A stretch of 64,000 bases of DNA from an uncultured Cellulomonas sp. (lineage in GTDB: Bacteria; Actinomycetota; Actinomycetes; Actinomycetales; Cellulomonadaceae), in NCBI RefSeq assembly GCF_947494015.1, contig NZ_CANLTL010000011.1:1-64000 (forward strand). The letters run 5' to 3'. This document shows, piece by piece, positions 1 through 8,264 of the stretch. Each line of letters starts with the position of its first letter. Position 1 is the stretch's first letter. The notes under the pieces are model-generated. The model had not been told where the DNA came from, searched no databases, and saw nothing but the letters and a program-made list of their open reading frames with translations. The translations under genes and the position numbers were made by a program.

Positions 1-128
1 CCGACACCCACGGCCAGGTACCAGTCACCGGCTTCCTCGGCGACTACCACGTCACCGCCGCCGGCGCCACCGGCAGCGTCACCCTCGGCACGGCCGGCAC
101 CACGACGGCCGAGGTGACCCTCGACTGA
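1..128 (+). CDS. C-terminal end of a probable GH10 endo-1,4-beta-xylanase (partial)
   Basis: Only the last 41 codons are inside the window; the reading frame begins at base 3 and stops with TGA at 126-128. The visible text has the short beta-rich tail GQVPVTGFLGDYHVT, which resembles the small C-terminal domain that follows the TIM barrel in many actinobacterial GH10 xylanases (GFLGDY-type motif, recalled from the family). If correct, the enzyme would be secreted and cut the xylan backbone. The catalytic barrel lies upstream of the window, so the family call rests on about 40 residues and could also be another secreted glycosidase. A strong hairpin follows. Confidence 0.5.
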   Translation, partial: DTHGQVPVTGFLGDYHVTAAGATGSVTLGTAGTTTAEVTLD

Positions 129-137
129 TCGTCCGCG

Positions 138-190
138 GGGCTGACGGCTGCGCCGGGGTGACGGCCCGCGGGCTGACGGCCGCGCCGGGT
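138..190. repeat. Imperfect direct repeat after the xylanase end
   Basis: The segment GGGCTGACGGCTGCGCCGGG recurs about 30 bases later with one change (GGCTGACGGCCGCGCCGGG). It lies in the non-coding stretch between the two convergent genes. No function is apparent. Confidence 0.5.
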
Positions 191-224
191 CCCGAGGAGC
201 CGCCGTCGACCAACTGCATGAGGC

Positions 225-256
225 GACGCCCGGACCGCCACCGCGGTCCGGGCGTC
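225..256. terminator. Bidirectional terminator hairpin
   Basis: A perfect 14-bp stem (225-238 with 243-256, loop CACC) sits between the convergent xylanase-type gene and the efflux pump gene and overlaps the pump's stop codon. There is no T-tract, as is common for hairpin terminators in GC-rich actinobacteria. Confidence 0.75.
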
Positions 257-1601
257 ACGGCGTCCGGGCGACGGTGCTGAGAGCCGCCTGGCCGTCCGCG
301 CGGTAGGCCGGCGTGCCGAGTGCCAGCACGAGGACCCCCGCCGCCGCGGCCGCGAGCATGACCCCCGCCATGGCGACGCCCGTGCCGCCGAGCAGGCCGA
401 CCAGGGGGCTCACCGCGCCACCGAGCGCGCCCTGCAGGCAGCCGATCACGGCGGCCGCGGTCCCCGAGCGCTCGGGGTGCCGTGACAGCGCCAGCGCCGA
501 GGCGTTGGCGATGACGGACGCCAGCAGGGCGACCGTGAACCACAGCGGGACGATCAGCCCGACCACGCCCCCGGCGTGGGTGGCCGCCACGGCGAGCAGC
601 ACGGCGGTGCTCAGGACGGTCGCCGGCAGGCCGACGCGCAGCAGGCGCACGGGCCCCACCCGGCGGACGAGCGAGGCGTTGACCTGGGAGCCGACCACCA
701 TCGACGTCGCGCCCAGGCCGAACAGCAGCGCGAACTGCTGAGCCGTCAGGCCGTACTCGCCCTGCAGCACGAACGGCGAGCCGGTGACATAGCTCATGAT
801 CACCGCGAGCCCCAGGCCGGGCAGCAGCGCGAGGGACAGGAACTGGCGGTCGTGCAGCAGGTCTCGGTAGCCGCCGAGCGAGGCGGTGAACCCGTGCTGG
901 ATCCGCCGGTCCGGGGGGAGCGTCTCGGGCAGCGACCGCGCCACCGCCACGGCCAGCACCGCACCGAGCAGCGCCAGCGCCGTGAACACCGCCCGCCATC
1001 CCCACCGCTCGGCGACGAACGTGCCGGCCAGCGGGGCCAGGATCGGCGCGACGGCGATCGCGATCCACAGCTTCGACATCAGCCGGGCGGCCTCCGCACC
1101 GGAGTACCGGTCCCCGATGACCGCCATCGCGACCACCGACGCCGACGCGCCGACCACGCCCTGCAGGACGCGCAGCGCGACCAGCTGCCCGATCGACCCG
1201 GCGACGACGCACAGCAGCGCGACCACGACGTACGCGGACAACCCCAGCACCGCCGGGCGCCGACGACCGTGCCGATCCGACAGCGGACCCATGAACAGCT
1301 GGCTGAGCGCGCCGCCGATCAGGACGCAGCTGATCGTCAGCTGAGCGGCGGCCGACGTCGTGCCCAGGTCCCGGGCGACGTCCGGCAGTGACGGCAGGTA
1401 CATGTCCGTGGTCGCCGCGGGCAGGAACGCCAACGCGCCCAGCAGGATCGCCAGCCGTGCGGAGCGCGGCACCGTGCCTGCCGTGCGGACGGCGGGAGTG
1501 GCGGCGGACGCGGAGGGCGCGGCTGCGGTGGGGACGGTGGGCTCGCTCGTCTGCACCCGCAGAGTGTCCCATCGAAACGATTCGGGCCATGACGCGGTCA
1601 C
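255..1601 (-). CDS. Bcr/CflA-type MFS drug efflux transporter
   Basis: The 448-residue protein reads as a 12-helix major facilitator. After a 45-residue Ala/Thr-rich N-terminus come the helix 1 motif DMYLPSLPD and the loop motif GPLSDRHGRRRP, both typical of the Bcr/CflA drug-proton antiporters. It would export small toxic compounds across the cytoplasmic membrane using the proton gradient. The GTG start at 1601 overlaps the stop of the upstream response regulator (GTGA), which implies translational coupling; a second GTG at 1556 would trim 15 residues. The substrate cannot be read from sequence. The coupling suggests pump expression is tied to that regulator. Confidence 0.85.
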   Translation of the reverse strand: MTASWPESFRWDTLRVQTSEPTVPTAAAPSASAATPAVRTAGTVPRSARLAILLGALAFLPAATTDMYLPSLPDVARDLGTTSAAAQLTISCVLIGGALSQLFMGPLSDRHGRRRPAVLGLSAYVVVALLCVVAGSIGQLVALRVLQGVVGASASVVAMAVIGDRYSGAEAARLMSKLWIAIAVAPILAPLAGTFVAERWGWRAVFTALALLGAVLAVAVARSLPETLPPDRRIQHGFTASLGGYRDLLHDRQFLSLALLPGLGLAVIMSYVTGSPFVLQGEYGLTAQQFALLFGLGATSMVVGSQVNASLVRRVGPVRLLRVGLPATVLSTAVLLAVAATHAGGVVGLIVPLWFTVALLASVIANASALALSRHPERSGTAAAVIGCLQGALGGAVSPLVGLLGGTGVAMAGVMLAAAAAGVLVLALGTPAYRADGQAALSTVARTP

Positions 1602-2356
1602 GCGGTCGAGCTGGCCTCCGCAGCCTCGGCCGGCCGGAGCACGTAGCCCACGCCGCGCAGGGTGTGGATCATGGGCGCCCGTCCCACGTCGACCTTGCGG
1701 CGCAGGTAGGAGACGTACAGCTCGACGATGTTCGCCTGACCCCCGAAGTCGTACTGCCAGACCCGGTCGAGGATCTGCGCCTTGGACAGCACCCGCCGGG
1801 GGTTGCGCATGAAGAACCGCAGCAGCTCGAACTCGGTCGCGGTCAGCGTGATGCGGGACCCGCCACGGGTCACCTCGTGGCTGTCCTCGTCCATGGTGAG
1901 GTCCCCGACGACGAGCGCGCTGTCCTCGGCCACCGCCGTCGCGCCCGCGCGCCGCAGCAGACCGCGCAGCCGCGCCACGACCTCCTCGAGGCTGAAGGGC
2001 TTGGTCACGTAGTCGTCACCGCCCGCGGTCAGCCCCGCGACCCGGTCCTCGACGGCGTCCTTGGCCGTGAGGAACAGCACGGGCACGTGGGGGTACAGCG
2101 TGCGGATCCGACGCAGCACCTCCAGACCGGACAGGTCGGGCAGCATGACGTCCAGGACGATGACGTCCGGCGGGATGGAGCGCGCCGACCGGATCGCCGA
2201 CTGACCGTTCACCGCGGTCTGCACCGACCATCCCTCGTAGCGCAGCACCGTCGACAGCAGATCACCGAGCGACGGCTCGTCGTCGACCACGAGGGCCCTG
2301 ATCGGAGAGCCGTCCGGCCGGGTCAGGGGCTCGCGGGCGGCGGCGGGTGTGCTCAT
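1598..2356 (-). CDS. OmpR/PhoB-family response regulator (orphan)
   Basis: The 252-residue protein has a receiver domain (about residues 20-135) with acidic pocket D25/D26, phospho-acceptor D69 in VIVLDVMLPD, T97 and K119, followed by a winged-helix DNA-binding domain (about 155-245) ending in LRGVGYVLR. It should bind DNA when phosphorylated and switch genes on or off. No histidine kinase is adjacent: downstream is the coupled efflux pump and upstream a small ORF, so its kinase must be encoded elsewhere. The start at 2356 is an ATG without a clear ribosome site. A segment with GTCTTCACAGAC symmetry lies about 40-60 bases upstream and could be an autoregulatory site. Confidence 0.92.
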   Translation of the reverse strand: MSTPAAAREPLTRPDGSPIRALVVDDEPSLGDLLSTVLRYEGWSVQTAVNGQSAIRSARSIPPDVIVLDVMLPDLSGLEVLRRIRTLYPHVPVLFLTAKDAVEDRVAGLTAGGDDYVTKPFSLEEVVARLRGLLRRAGATAVAEDSALVVGDLTMDEDSHEVTRGGSRITLTATEFELLRFFMRNPRRVLSKAQILDRVWQYDFGGQANIVELYVSYLRRKVDVGRAPMIHTLRGVGYVLRPAEAAEASSTA

Positions 2357-2452
2357 GCCGTGAGCATGGAGCCAGCGCCTCGGCGTCGACTGGGAGAAGT
2401 CTGTGAAGACACTGTGCGTGGTGGACGCCCGGGCAGGGTGGGCGCCGCCGCG

Positions 2453-2686
2453 TCACACCGCGAGGCAGCACTCCGGCCCCGGGGACGACGCGGGCAGCTG
2501 ACGGCGGTGGCCGGCCGCCCACGACGTCACGGCCGCGGCGAGCGACGCCACGGTCGGCCGCGGCGCCGGGGCGGGGCGGCCCCCGTCGCCGGATGCACGC
2601 TCCCATGCGCTCCGGCGGTGGCCGCGCCGCCGCTCGAGGTCGGCGCGCTCGTGGCGGAAGGCGGTGAGGTAGAGGTCCGGGTCCAT
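2453..2686 (-). CDS. Small hypothetical protein, 77 aa
   Basis: The start is set by a good ribosome site (GAGGAG, 6 nt before ATG at 2686). The first 30 residues (MDPDLYLTAFRHERADLERR) are predicted helical and rich in Arg/Glu, resembling the many short actinobacterial proteins that begin with M-D-P-D-L and a charged helix. The rest is Ala/Pro-rich, with CC near the C-terminus. I recognise no function. Its promoter region is an AT-rich island quite unlike the surrounding DNA, so expression is probably tightly controlled. Confidence 0.65.
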   Translation of the reverse strand: MDPDLYLTAFRHERADLERRRGHRRSAWERASGDGGRPAPAPRPTVASLAAAVTSWAAGHRRQLPASSPGPECCLAV

Positions 2687-2705
2687 CGTCGTCTCCTCGG
2701 TGGTC

Positions 2706-2768
2706 GAGTGGGGATCGATCAGTGTCGATATCCGTGAGGATGCCAGTATGTATCGATGGCTGTCAATA
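2706..2768 (-). promoter_or_regulatory. AT-rich promoter/operator island of the 77-aa ORF
   Basis: On the minus strand this stretch holds a consensus-like TTGACA, then repeated GATA/TATCGA elements (ATCGATACATAC, GGATATCGACAC, TGATCGATC). The base composition is far more AT-rich than the neighbourhood. Short AT-rich boxes of this sort are typical operators of PadR-like or similar repressors (inference). The exact -10 is not clear. Confidence 0.4.
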
Positions 2769-2799
2769 GATGCACGGCGAGGCCGGCTCGTCCGGGTGG

Positions 2800-3528
2800 T
2801 CAGCGGGCCAGCAGGTGCGCCAGCGTCGATGCGTTCCGGACGGCGTGGGCGTCGCCGTCGTTGTTGAAGTAGGCGAACACCTCGTGACCGCTGCTCCCCC
2901 ACTCGCGCAGCCGGTCGGCCCACCAGCGCAGGTCCTCGTCGGGGTAGGACCCGGCGTACAGGTGCTCGCGGTCCGGACCGTGCAGACGCACGTACACGAA
3001 CGGGGCGGTCGCTCGCAGCCGGCACGGCAGGTGGGCCCCACTCATCACGCACAGCGCCGCCCCGTGTCGCTCCAGGATCCGCAGCACGTCGTCGTGGTCC
3101 CAGCTGGGATGGCGCAGCTCGACCGCGACGCGGATCCACCACGGAAGCCGCCCGAGGAAGAAGTCCAGCCGGGCGTCGTCCCGCACGAAGGTGGGAGGCA
3201 GCTGCACCAGGAGCACGGCCCGCCGATCCCCGAGCTCGTGCCACCCCGCCGCGATGCGGTCGACCCACACCTCCGGGGCGTACAGCCGCTTGGCGTGCGT
3301 CAGGCCACGGGGCGCCTTGACGGACAGCAGGAAACCCGGCGGCAGCACGCGTCGCCACCGCGCGAACGCGGCGTCCTTCGGCCAGCGGTAGAAGCTGGCG
3401 TTGAGCTCTGCGGTGGCGAAACGCTGCACGTAGTGACCGAGTCGGTCCCGCGGCGGCGCGCCATGGGGGTAGAGCTCGCCGTGCCAGTGGTCGTAGCTCC
3501 ACCCCGAGGTGCCGATGTGGATGGTCAC
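2800..3528 (-). CDS. DUF72-family TIM-barrel protein
   Basis: The protein is 242 residues from the GTG at 3528; an open frame continues upstream but the conserved N-terminus IHIGTSGWSYDHWHGELYP begins right after this codon, which fixes the start. Conserved DUF72 features follow: ELNASFYRWP, LLSVKAPRGLTH, VAVELRHPSW, VYVRLHG and the C-terminal FAYFNNDGDAHAVRNA. The fold is a TIM barrel of unknown activity (possible nuclease or hydrolase links in the literature are not firm). GACAGT lies 6 nt before the GTG, suggesting a leaderless mRNA. It is divergent from the HNH gene. Confidence 0.85.
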   Translation of the reverse strand: MTIHIGTSGWSYDHWHGELYPHGAPPRDRLGHYVQRFATAELNASFYRWPKDAAFARWRRVLPPGFLLSVKAPRGLTHAKRLYAPEVWVDRIAAGWHELGDRRAVLLVQLPPTFVRDDARLDFFLGRLPWWIRVAVELRHPSWDHDDVLRILERHGAALCVMSGAHLPCRLRATAPFVYVRLHGPDREHLYAGSYPDEDLRWWADRLREWGSSGHEVFAYFNNDGDAHAVRNASTLAHLLAR

Positions 3529-3602
3529 GCGACGACTGTCGCACCCGCCACCGACACCGCCGTCGACGAGCCGCCCCGCCGGGTGCGCCGCAGGATGAGG
3601 CC

Positions 3603-4034
3603 ATGTCCCCGTCACGCCGCGCGGTGGAGAGGTCCGGTGTCGCTCCGTCGGCCGCCGCGTCGACGTCGCGCCCACGCGCGGACCGCTTGCGGGCCGCCGT
3701 CGAGAACCAGGACGGGCGCTGCTTCTGGTGCGGACGCCGGTTCTCGCCGCTGGTGCCGCCCACGACCGACCACGTCGTCCCTCGGGTCAAAGGCGGCCCG
3801 TCGTGGCGCGAGAACGAGGTCGCGGCGTGCCGTCGGTGCAACGGTGAACGCGGCCACCAGGGTCCGGTCGAGTGGCTCGAGGAGTGCCTCCGGCGCGGTT
3901 GGCCCGCCGACGTCGGGGCCCTGGCGGTCACGCTGGCACGGCTCGAGACGGCCATCGTCGAACGAGGGGGGCAGCGGCGCGCGCGGCCGTACCTGGACGG
4001 GCAACGACGCCGGCTGGAGCACCTGGGTCGCTGA
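3603..4034 (+). CDS. HNH endonuclease domain protein
   Basis: In this 143-residue protein, residues 40-80 form an HNH nuclease: zinc cysteines C40/C43 (CFWC) and C76/C79 (CRRC), the catalytic pair D56-H57 in TTDHVVPRVKGG, N71 and N80. Such domains cut DNA with a metal ion. The C-terminal third is helical and basic. It is a stand-alone actinobacterial HNH protein without recognisable restriction partners, so the biological target is unknown. The hexamer CAGGAT lies 6 nt before the ATG, which again looks leaderless. Confidence 0.85.
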   Translation: MSPSRRAVERSGVAPSAAASTSRPRADRLRAAVENQDGRCFWCGRRFSPLVPPTTDHVVPRVKGGPSWRENEVAACRRCNGERGHQGPVEWLEECLRRGWPADVGALAVTLARLETAIVERGGQRRARPYLDGQRRRLEHLGR

Positions 4035-4108
4035 GCGGGGTGATGTCGGTGCCCCTCTCCCGGGTGTCGACGAGGTGCAGGGCGGTCGAGCATGTCCCCG
4101 GTGCGCCG

Positions 4109-4114
4109 TAGGTT
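4109..4114 (+). promoter_or_regulatory. -10 hexamer TAGGTT, leaderless arrangement
   Basis: TAGGTT is separated by 6 nt from the GTG start of the S9 peptidase, so transcription would begin at or next to the start codon. No ribosome site precedes the gene. Confidence 0.55.
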
Positions 4115-4120
4115 GATCCC

Positions 4121-6172
4121 GTGATCCCTGCTGACGTCGCGCTGCTGCGCACCCCTGGCGTTCCCACCCTCAGCCCGGACGGCACGACGGTCGTCATGTC
4201 CGTCACGTCGCCGGACCCGGAGACCGACGAGTACACCGGCCAGCTCTGGCGAGTCCCCGCGGACGGCTCAGCCCCGCCGACGCGACTGACCCGCGGGCAC
4301 CGGGACACGTCTCCCACGTACTCCCCCGATGGCCGCTGGGTCGCCTTCCTGCGCGCGGAGGTCAAGGGCAAGCCGCAGCTGCACGTCGTCGAGGCCACCG
4401 GCGGCGAGCCCGTCCGGCTGACCGACGCGCCGCTGGGCGTGTCCGAGCCGCGCTTCTCCCCCGACGGCACCCGGGTCGCGTACCTCGCGCGGGTCCCGGC
4501 CGACGACCGTTACGTCGCCGGGGGCGACCCGGGCGCGGAGCCGCCCCGGCACATCACGACGTTCCGCTACCGCGGCGACGGTGTCGGCTTCGTCCGCGAT
4601 CGTCCCCAGCAGCTGTTCCTGGTCGACGTGCCGCGGGACGCGCTCCCGGGCGACCTGCCCGAGCCCGTGGCGCTCACGGCCGGGGACACCGACGTCGGCG
4701 CGCACCGCTGGTTGCCGGACGGCGACCACCTCGTGGCAGTCACTGCCGTCCACGAGAGCCGCGAGGACGACCTGCTGCGCGACGCCGTCGTGGTCGACGC
4801 CCGTCCGGGAACGGACGGTCCGCGCACTCCGCGCCCCCTCACCGACGCCGGCGGCACGTCGACCCTCGCGGTCGACACCGTGCTCCCGTCCCACGACGGA
4901 CGCACGCTGTGGATGCTCGCGTCCGACCAGGGCCCGACGGGACTCGAGTTCGTCGCATCCCAGACCGGCCTGTTCGTCCTTGACCTGCCGGCCGCGCTGG
5001 CGTCCGCCGACGACGCAGGGAGCACGCGGCCGCAGCGACGCACCGACGTCGACGCCGTCGACCTCCTGCCCGGCCTGCTGGCCGTGGCGGGTGACGAGGT
5101 GCTGGTCGCGGACCAGCGCCGCGGCGCCGTCGTCCTCGTCGCCCTCCCGTCCGACGTCGCCCCCGACGTCGACCCCGGGGACGCCCCGGCCGGGCGCGTC
5201 CTCGTCGACTCGCCAGCCGTGGTGCACGGCGTCGCCGCGTCGTCCGACGGGAGCCGCGTCGTCGTGGCAGCCGCCGGACCCGACTCGGCCGGCGACGTCC
5301 TGGCCGTGGACCCGGCCTCGGGGACGACGACCCGGCTCACCGACCTGTCAGCGGACCTGCGCGCCACCGGCCGGGTGCGACCGACTCGCGAGCTGACCGC
5401 GACGGCTCCCGACGGCTACCCCGTCCACGGCTGGGTGGCTCTGCCCGATGCCGAGCGGCACGGCGCGGGACCCCACCCCGTCATCCTCATGATCCACGGT
5501 GGCCCGTACGCCCAGTACACCCACGCCCTGTTCGACGAGGTCCAGGTCCTCGCGGAGGCCGGCTACGCCGTCGTCCTCGGCAACCCGCGCGGTTCGGCCG
5601 GCTACGGCCGGTCGCACGGCACCGCGATCCAGCGAGGCTTCGGCACGGTGGACACCGACGACGTGCTCGCCCTGCTCGATGCCGCCATCGCCGACCCCAG
5701 CCTGGCGCTCGACCCCGAGCGCACCGGCGTCATGGGCGGCTCCTACGGCGGCTACCTCACCGCCTGGCTCACCACCCGCACCCAGCGATTCCGGGCGGCC
5801 ATCGTGGAGCGGGGATTCCTCGACCCCGTGAGCTTCGTCGGCTCGAGCGACATCGGCTGGTTCTTCGGGCTGCAGTACCTGGGCGACCATGACACGCCCG
5901 ACGCAGCGCAGGCGCTCGCCGCGCAGTCGCCGATGGCGCACGTCGGCGAGGTGCGCACACCGACGCTCGTGATCCACTCCGAGAACGACTGGCGGTGCCC
6001 GGTGGAGCAGGGCCAGCGATGGTTCGTCGAGCTCAAGCGCCGGGGGGTCGACACCGAGCTCCTGCTCTTCCCGGGCGAGGGCCACGAGCTGACGCGGTCG
6101 GGGCGGCCGCGCCACCGCGTCCAGCGCTTCGAGCACGTGCTCCGGTGGTGGGCGACCCACCTGCCGGTCTGA
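4121..6172 (+). CDS. S9-family prolyl oligopeptidase / acyl-aminoacyl peptidase-like
   Basis: The 683-residue protein starts at a GTG. The N-terminal two thirds is a beta-propeller with PD40/WD40-like repeats (SPDGTTVV, SPDGRWVAF, SPDGTRVAY). The C-terminal alpha/beta-hydrolase domain carries the catalytic triad S541 (GGSYGGY), D623 (SENDWRCP) and H655 (GEGHEL). It should hydrolyse short peptides or acylated amino acids, the propeller limiting access to small substrates. No signal peptide is visible, so it is cytoplasmic. It is monocistronic, ending at a strong hairpin. Confidence 0.92.
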   Translation: MIPADVALLRTPGVPTLSPDGTTVVMSVTSPDPETDEYTGQLWRVPADGSAPPTRLTRGHRDTSPTYSPDGRWVAFLRAEVKGKPQLHVVEATGGEPVRLTDAPLGVSEPRFSPDGTRVAYLARVPADDRYVAGGDPGAEPPRHITTFRYRGDGVGFVRDRPQQLFLVDVPRDALPGDLPEPVALTAGDTDVGAHRWLPDGDHLVAVTAVHESREDDLLRDAVVVDARPGTDGPRTPRPLTDAGGTSTLAVDTVLPSHDGRTLWMLASDQGPTGLEFVASQTGLFVLDLPAALASADDAGSTRPQRRTDVDAVDLLPGLLAVAGDEVLVADQRRGAVVLVALPSDVAPDVDPGDAPAGRVLVDSPAVVHGVAASSDGSRVVVAAAGPDSAGDVLAVDPASGTTTRLTDLSADLRATGRVRPTRELTATAPDGYPVHGWVALPDAERHGAGPHPVILMIHGGPYAQYTHALFDEVQVLAEAGYAVVLGNPRGSAGYGRSHGTAIQRGFGTVDTDDVLALLDAAIADPSLALDPERTGVMGGSYGGYLTAWLTTRTQRFRAAIVERGFLDPVSFVGSSDIGWFFGLQYLGDHDTPDAAQALAAQSPMAHVGEVRTPTLVIHSENDWRCPVEQGQRWFVELKRRGVDTELLLFPGEGHELTRSGRPRHRVQRFEHVLRWWATHLPV

Positions 6173-6218
6173 GCGGCGGTCGGGCGGCGCCGCGTCCCCG
6201 GGGAGGCGTCGCCCGGCG

Positions 6219-6249
6219 GGCCGCGCCCGGCGTCGTGCCGGGCGCGGCC
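6219..6249 (+). terminator. Terminator hairpin of the S9 peptidase gene
   Basis: A perfect 13-bp GC stem (6219-6231 with 6237-6249, loop GTCGT) ends three bases before the -10 hexamer of the next gene, so it insulates that promoter from read-through. Confidence 0.7.
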
Positions 6250-6251
6250 AC

Positions 6252-6257
6252 TACCGT
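6252..6257 (+). promoter_or_regulatory. -10 hexamer TACCGT, leaderless arrangement
   Basis: TACCGT, 6 nt, then ATG of the Gfo/Idh oxidoreductase at 6264. Confidence 0.55.
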
Positions 6258-6263
6258 CCTGCC

Positions 6264-7376
6264 ATGACACGTGCAGCGCTGACCCCGCCGATCCGCTGGG
6301 GCATCATCGGCGTGGGTGACGTCACCGAGGTCAAGAGCGGTCCCGGATTCCAGCAGGCCGACGGCTCGGAGCTGGTGGCGGTGATGAGGCGGGACGGCGC
6401 CCGGGCAGCCGACTACGCGCGCCGGCACGGGGTCCCCCGCTGGTACGACGACGCCGACGCCCTGCTCGCCGACCCCGACGTCGACGCCGTCTACGTCGCC
6501 ACGCCGCCGGACGCGCACGCCGACTACGCGATCCGGGCGGCCGCCGCAGGCAAGCCCGTGTACGTCGAGAAGCCGATGGCTCGGACGGCGGCGGAGTGCG
6601 AAGCCATGGTCGCTGCGTGCGAGCGCGCCGGTGTCCCGCTCTTCGTCGCCTACTACCGGCGGGCCATGCCGCGTTTCACCGCCGTGGCACGCCTGCTGGC
6701 CGACGGCGCCATCGGCACCCCGCGGGCGGTCACCGTGCGTCAGCTCCAGCCGGCGCCGTCCTTCACCGACGGCGTGGTCCCGTGGCGGCTGCGGCCCGAG
6801 GTGTCCGGCGGCGGGCTGTTCGTCGATCTCGGGTCGCACACACTGGACCTGCTCGACCACCTGCTCGGCCCGGTCACGAGCTGCTCGGGCGTGGCGTCCC
6901 GCTCCGAGGCGGCGGGCCGCTCCAGCGGGGCGGCCGGCGCTGATGCGACGGCCGACCGGGCACCGCACTCCGGCGCGGCGGACGGACCCGCGAAGGACGG
7001 CGCTGCGGCGAACACCCCGGAGGACCTGGTCGCGGCCACCTTCACCTTCGCCTCCGGTGTGCACGGGACCGGCCTGTGGCTGTTCGACGCCGCCGAGTCC
7101 GTGGACACGGTCCACCTCGTGGGGACGGCCGGGTCGCTGGAGTTCTCCGTCTTCGGGCAGGAGCCGCTGCGCCTGACCACCACGGCCGGCACGCGGGAGA
7201 TCGACGCGCCCTACCCGGCCACGGTGCAGCTCCCACTGATCCAGACCGTGGTCGACGCGCTCACCGGACGGGGCGAGTGCCCGAGCACCGGCGCCAGCGC
7301 CCTGCGGACGACCCGGGTGGTCGACACGCTCCTGGCCCAGCTCCGCACCGGCGTGCCGCGGCGGGACGTCGACTGA
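6264..7376 (+). CDS. Gfo/Idh/MocA-family NAD(P)-dependent oxidoreductase
   Basis: The 370-residue protein has an N-terminal Rossmann domain with GIIGVGDV at 14-21, the conserved YVEKPMAR motif (the EKP lysine near residue 98) and the C-terminal alpha/beta substrate domain with VDLGSHTLDLLDHLLG. The family oxidises or reduces sugars, inositols and related polyols. An Ala/Gly/Asp-rich stretch at about residues 212-252 interrupts the C-terminal domain and looks like an expanded surface loop. The substrate is unknown; no sugar genes are adjacent. Confidence 0.9.
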   Translation: MTRAALTPPIRWGIIGVGDVTEVKSGPGFQQADGSELVAVMRRDGARAADYARRHGVPRWYDDADALLADPDVDAVYVATPPDAHADYAIRAAAAGKPVYVEKPMARTAAECEAMVAACERAGVPLFVAYYRRAMPRFTAVARLLADGAIGTPRAVTVRQLQPAPSFTDGVVPWRLRPEVSGGGLFVDLGSHTLDLLDHLLGPVTSCSGVASRSEAAGRSSGAAGADATADRAPHSGAADGPAKDGAAANTPEDLVAATFTFASGVHGTGLWLFDAAESVDTVHLVGTAGSLEFSVFGQEPLRLTTTAGTREIDAPYPATVQLPLIQTVVDALTGRGECPSTGASALRTTRVVDTLLAQLRTGVPRRDVD

Positions 7377-7437
7377 CGACCCCCAGCCGGTGACCGCAGG
7401 CTGACCGGGACCCGGGGTGGGTGCACCGCACGACGGC

Positions 7438-7473
7438 GGACGCCACCACGCATGGGCCTGCGTGGTGGCGTCC
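7438..7473. terminator. Bidirectional terminator hairpin
   Basis: A perfect 15-bp stem (7438-7452 with 7459-7473, loop TGGGCC) lies between two convergent genes. Its 3' arm is followed by a direct repeat, GTGGTGGCGTCCAGTC present twice at 7463-7492. Confidence 0.75.
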
Positions 7474-7546
7474 AGTCGTGGTGGCGTCCAGTCGTGGGTG
7501 CCCGGTCGCGGTGGCGCCGACCTGCGGGATGCCGGGGTGTCCAGGC

Positions 7547-8191
7547 TCAGTGGTCGTCGTTGACGTCGTCCGACCCGCGCCCGCGGCGGTCGCCGTCGTC
7601 GTCGCCGCCCCGTCCGCTGTCGTCGCCACCCCGCCCGTTGTCGTCGTCGTCGCTGTCGTCACCGTGGTGACCTGCCTCGCCCTCGCCGCCGTGGCGTCCC
7701 GAACCGCTGTCGCCGCTGTGGCGGCCGATCCGGTCGTCCCCCGCGCCGTCGTCCGACACCCCCGCCGGACGGTCACCACCGTTGTCGTCGGACCCGCGGT
7801 CGTCCGACACCCCCGCCGGACGGTCACCACCGTCGTCGCCGAACCCGCGGTCGTCGGACACGCCGGCCGGACGGTCACCGCCGTGGTCGTCGGGAGTCGC
7901 GCTCGGGCTGGGCACGGCGGTGGGGTCGGTGACCCCCGGGCTCACCGACGGGCCCACCGACGGGCTCGCCGACGGGGTCGGGGCCGGGTCGGCGTCACCG
8001 GTCCCCGGCGTCCCGGACGGCGACGGGGTGGGGCGCGGTGCGTCCACGGCGGGCACTGCCGCCGACGGCACCGAGACGCTCGTGCTGGCGACGCCGGGGG
8101 CGGTCGCGGCCACCGCCGCGGCGCCGGCACCGGCTCCCGCCAGCAGGGCTCCGGCGACCAGGGCGAGGGTGGAACGGCGGGTCGTGCTCAT
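7547..8191 (-). CDS. Secreted or membrane-anchored Asp/Gly-rich protein
   Basis: Of 214 residues, 1-30 form a signal peptide or anchor (two Arg, then a hydrophobic Ala/Gly run). Residues 50-95 are a Pro/Ser/Thr spacer like those of actinobacterial wall proteins. Then come three near-identical 17-residue repeats built on GGDRPAGVSDD (about 100-150) and a tail of Asp, Gly and His. The tail would be a polyanion able to bind divalent cations (inference). The gene lies 101 nt downstream of the histidine kinase, with an 11-bp repeat operator in the gap; the ribosome site is GAGGAG. I recognise no named family. Confidence 0.75.
   Translation of the reverse strand: MSTTRRSTLALVAGALLAGAGAGAAAVAATAPGVASTSVSVPSAAVPAVDAPRPTPSPSGTPGTGDADPAPTPSASPSVGPSVSPGVTDPTAVPSPSATPDDHGGDRPAGVSDDRGFGDDGGDRPAGVSDDRGSDDNGGDRPAGVSDDGAGDDRIGRHSGDSGSGRHGGEGEAGHHGDDSDDDDNGRGGDDSGRGGDDDGDRRGRGSDDVNDDH
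7748..7891. repeat. Three 51-bp in-frame tandem repeats
   Basis: Units begin at 7748, 7799 and 7850, exactly 51 bp apart. The core GTCGTCCGACACCCCCGCCG is identical in the first two and slightly diverged in the third. They encode the GGDRPAGVSDD repeats of the acidic secreted protein; copy number may vary between strains. Confidence 0.85.
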
Positions 8192-8264
8192 GGTGATCGT
8201 CTCCTCAGGTGCGGTGCGACGCGGCCTCCGCGTCGACCACCACCGTCGCCGCCGCCCCGTGAGG

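Noticed and set aside
3528-4034. Restriction or toxin-antitoxin system from DUF72 plus HNH genes
   Set aside because: The two genes are divergent core-type genes without a methylase, antitoxin or mobility signature.
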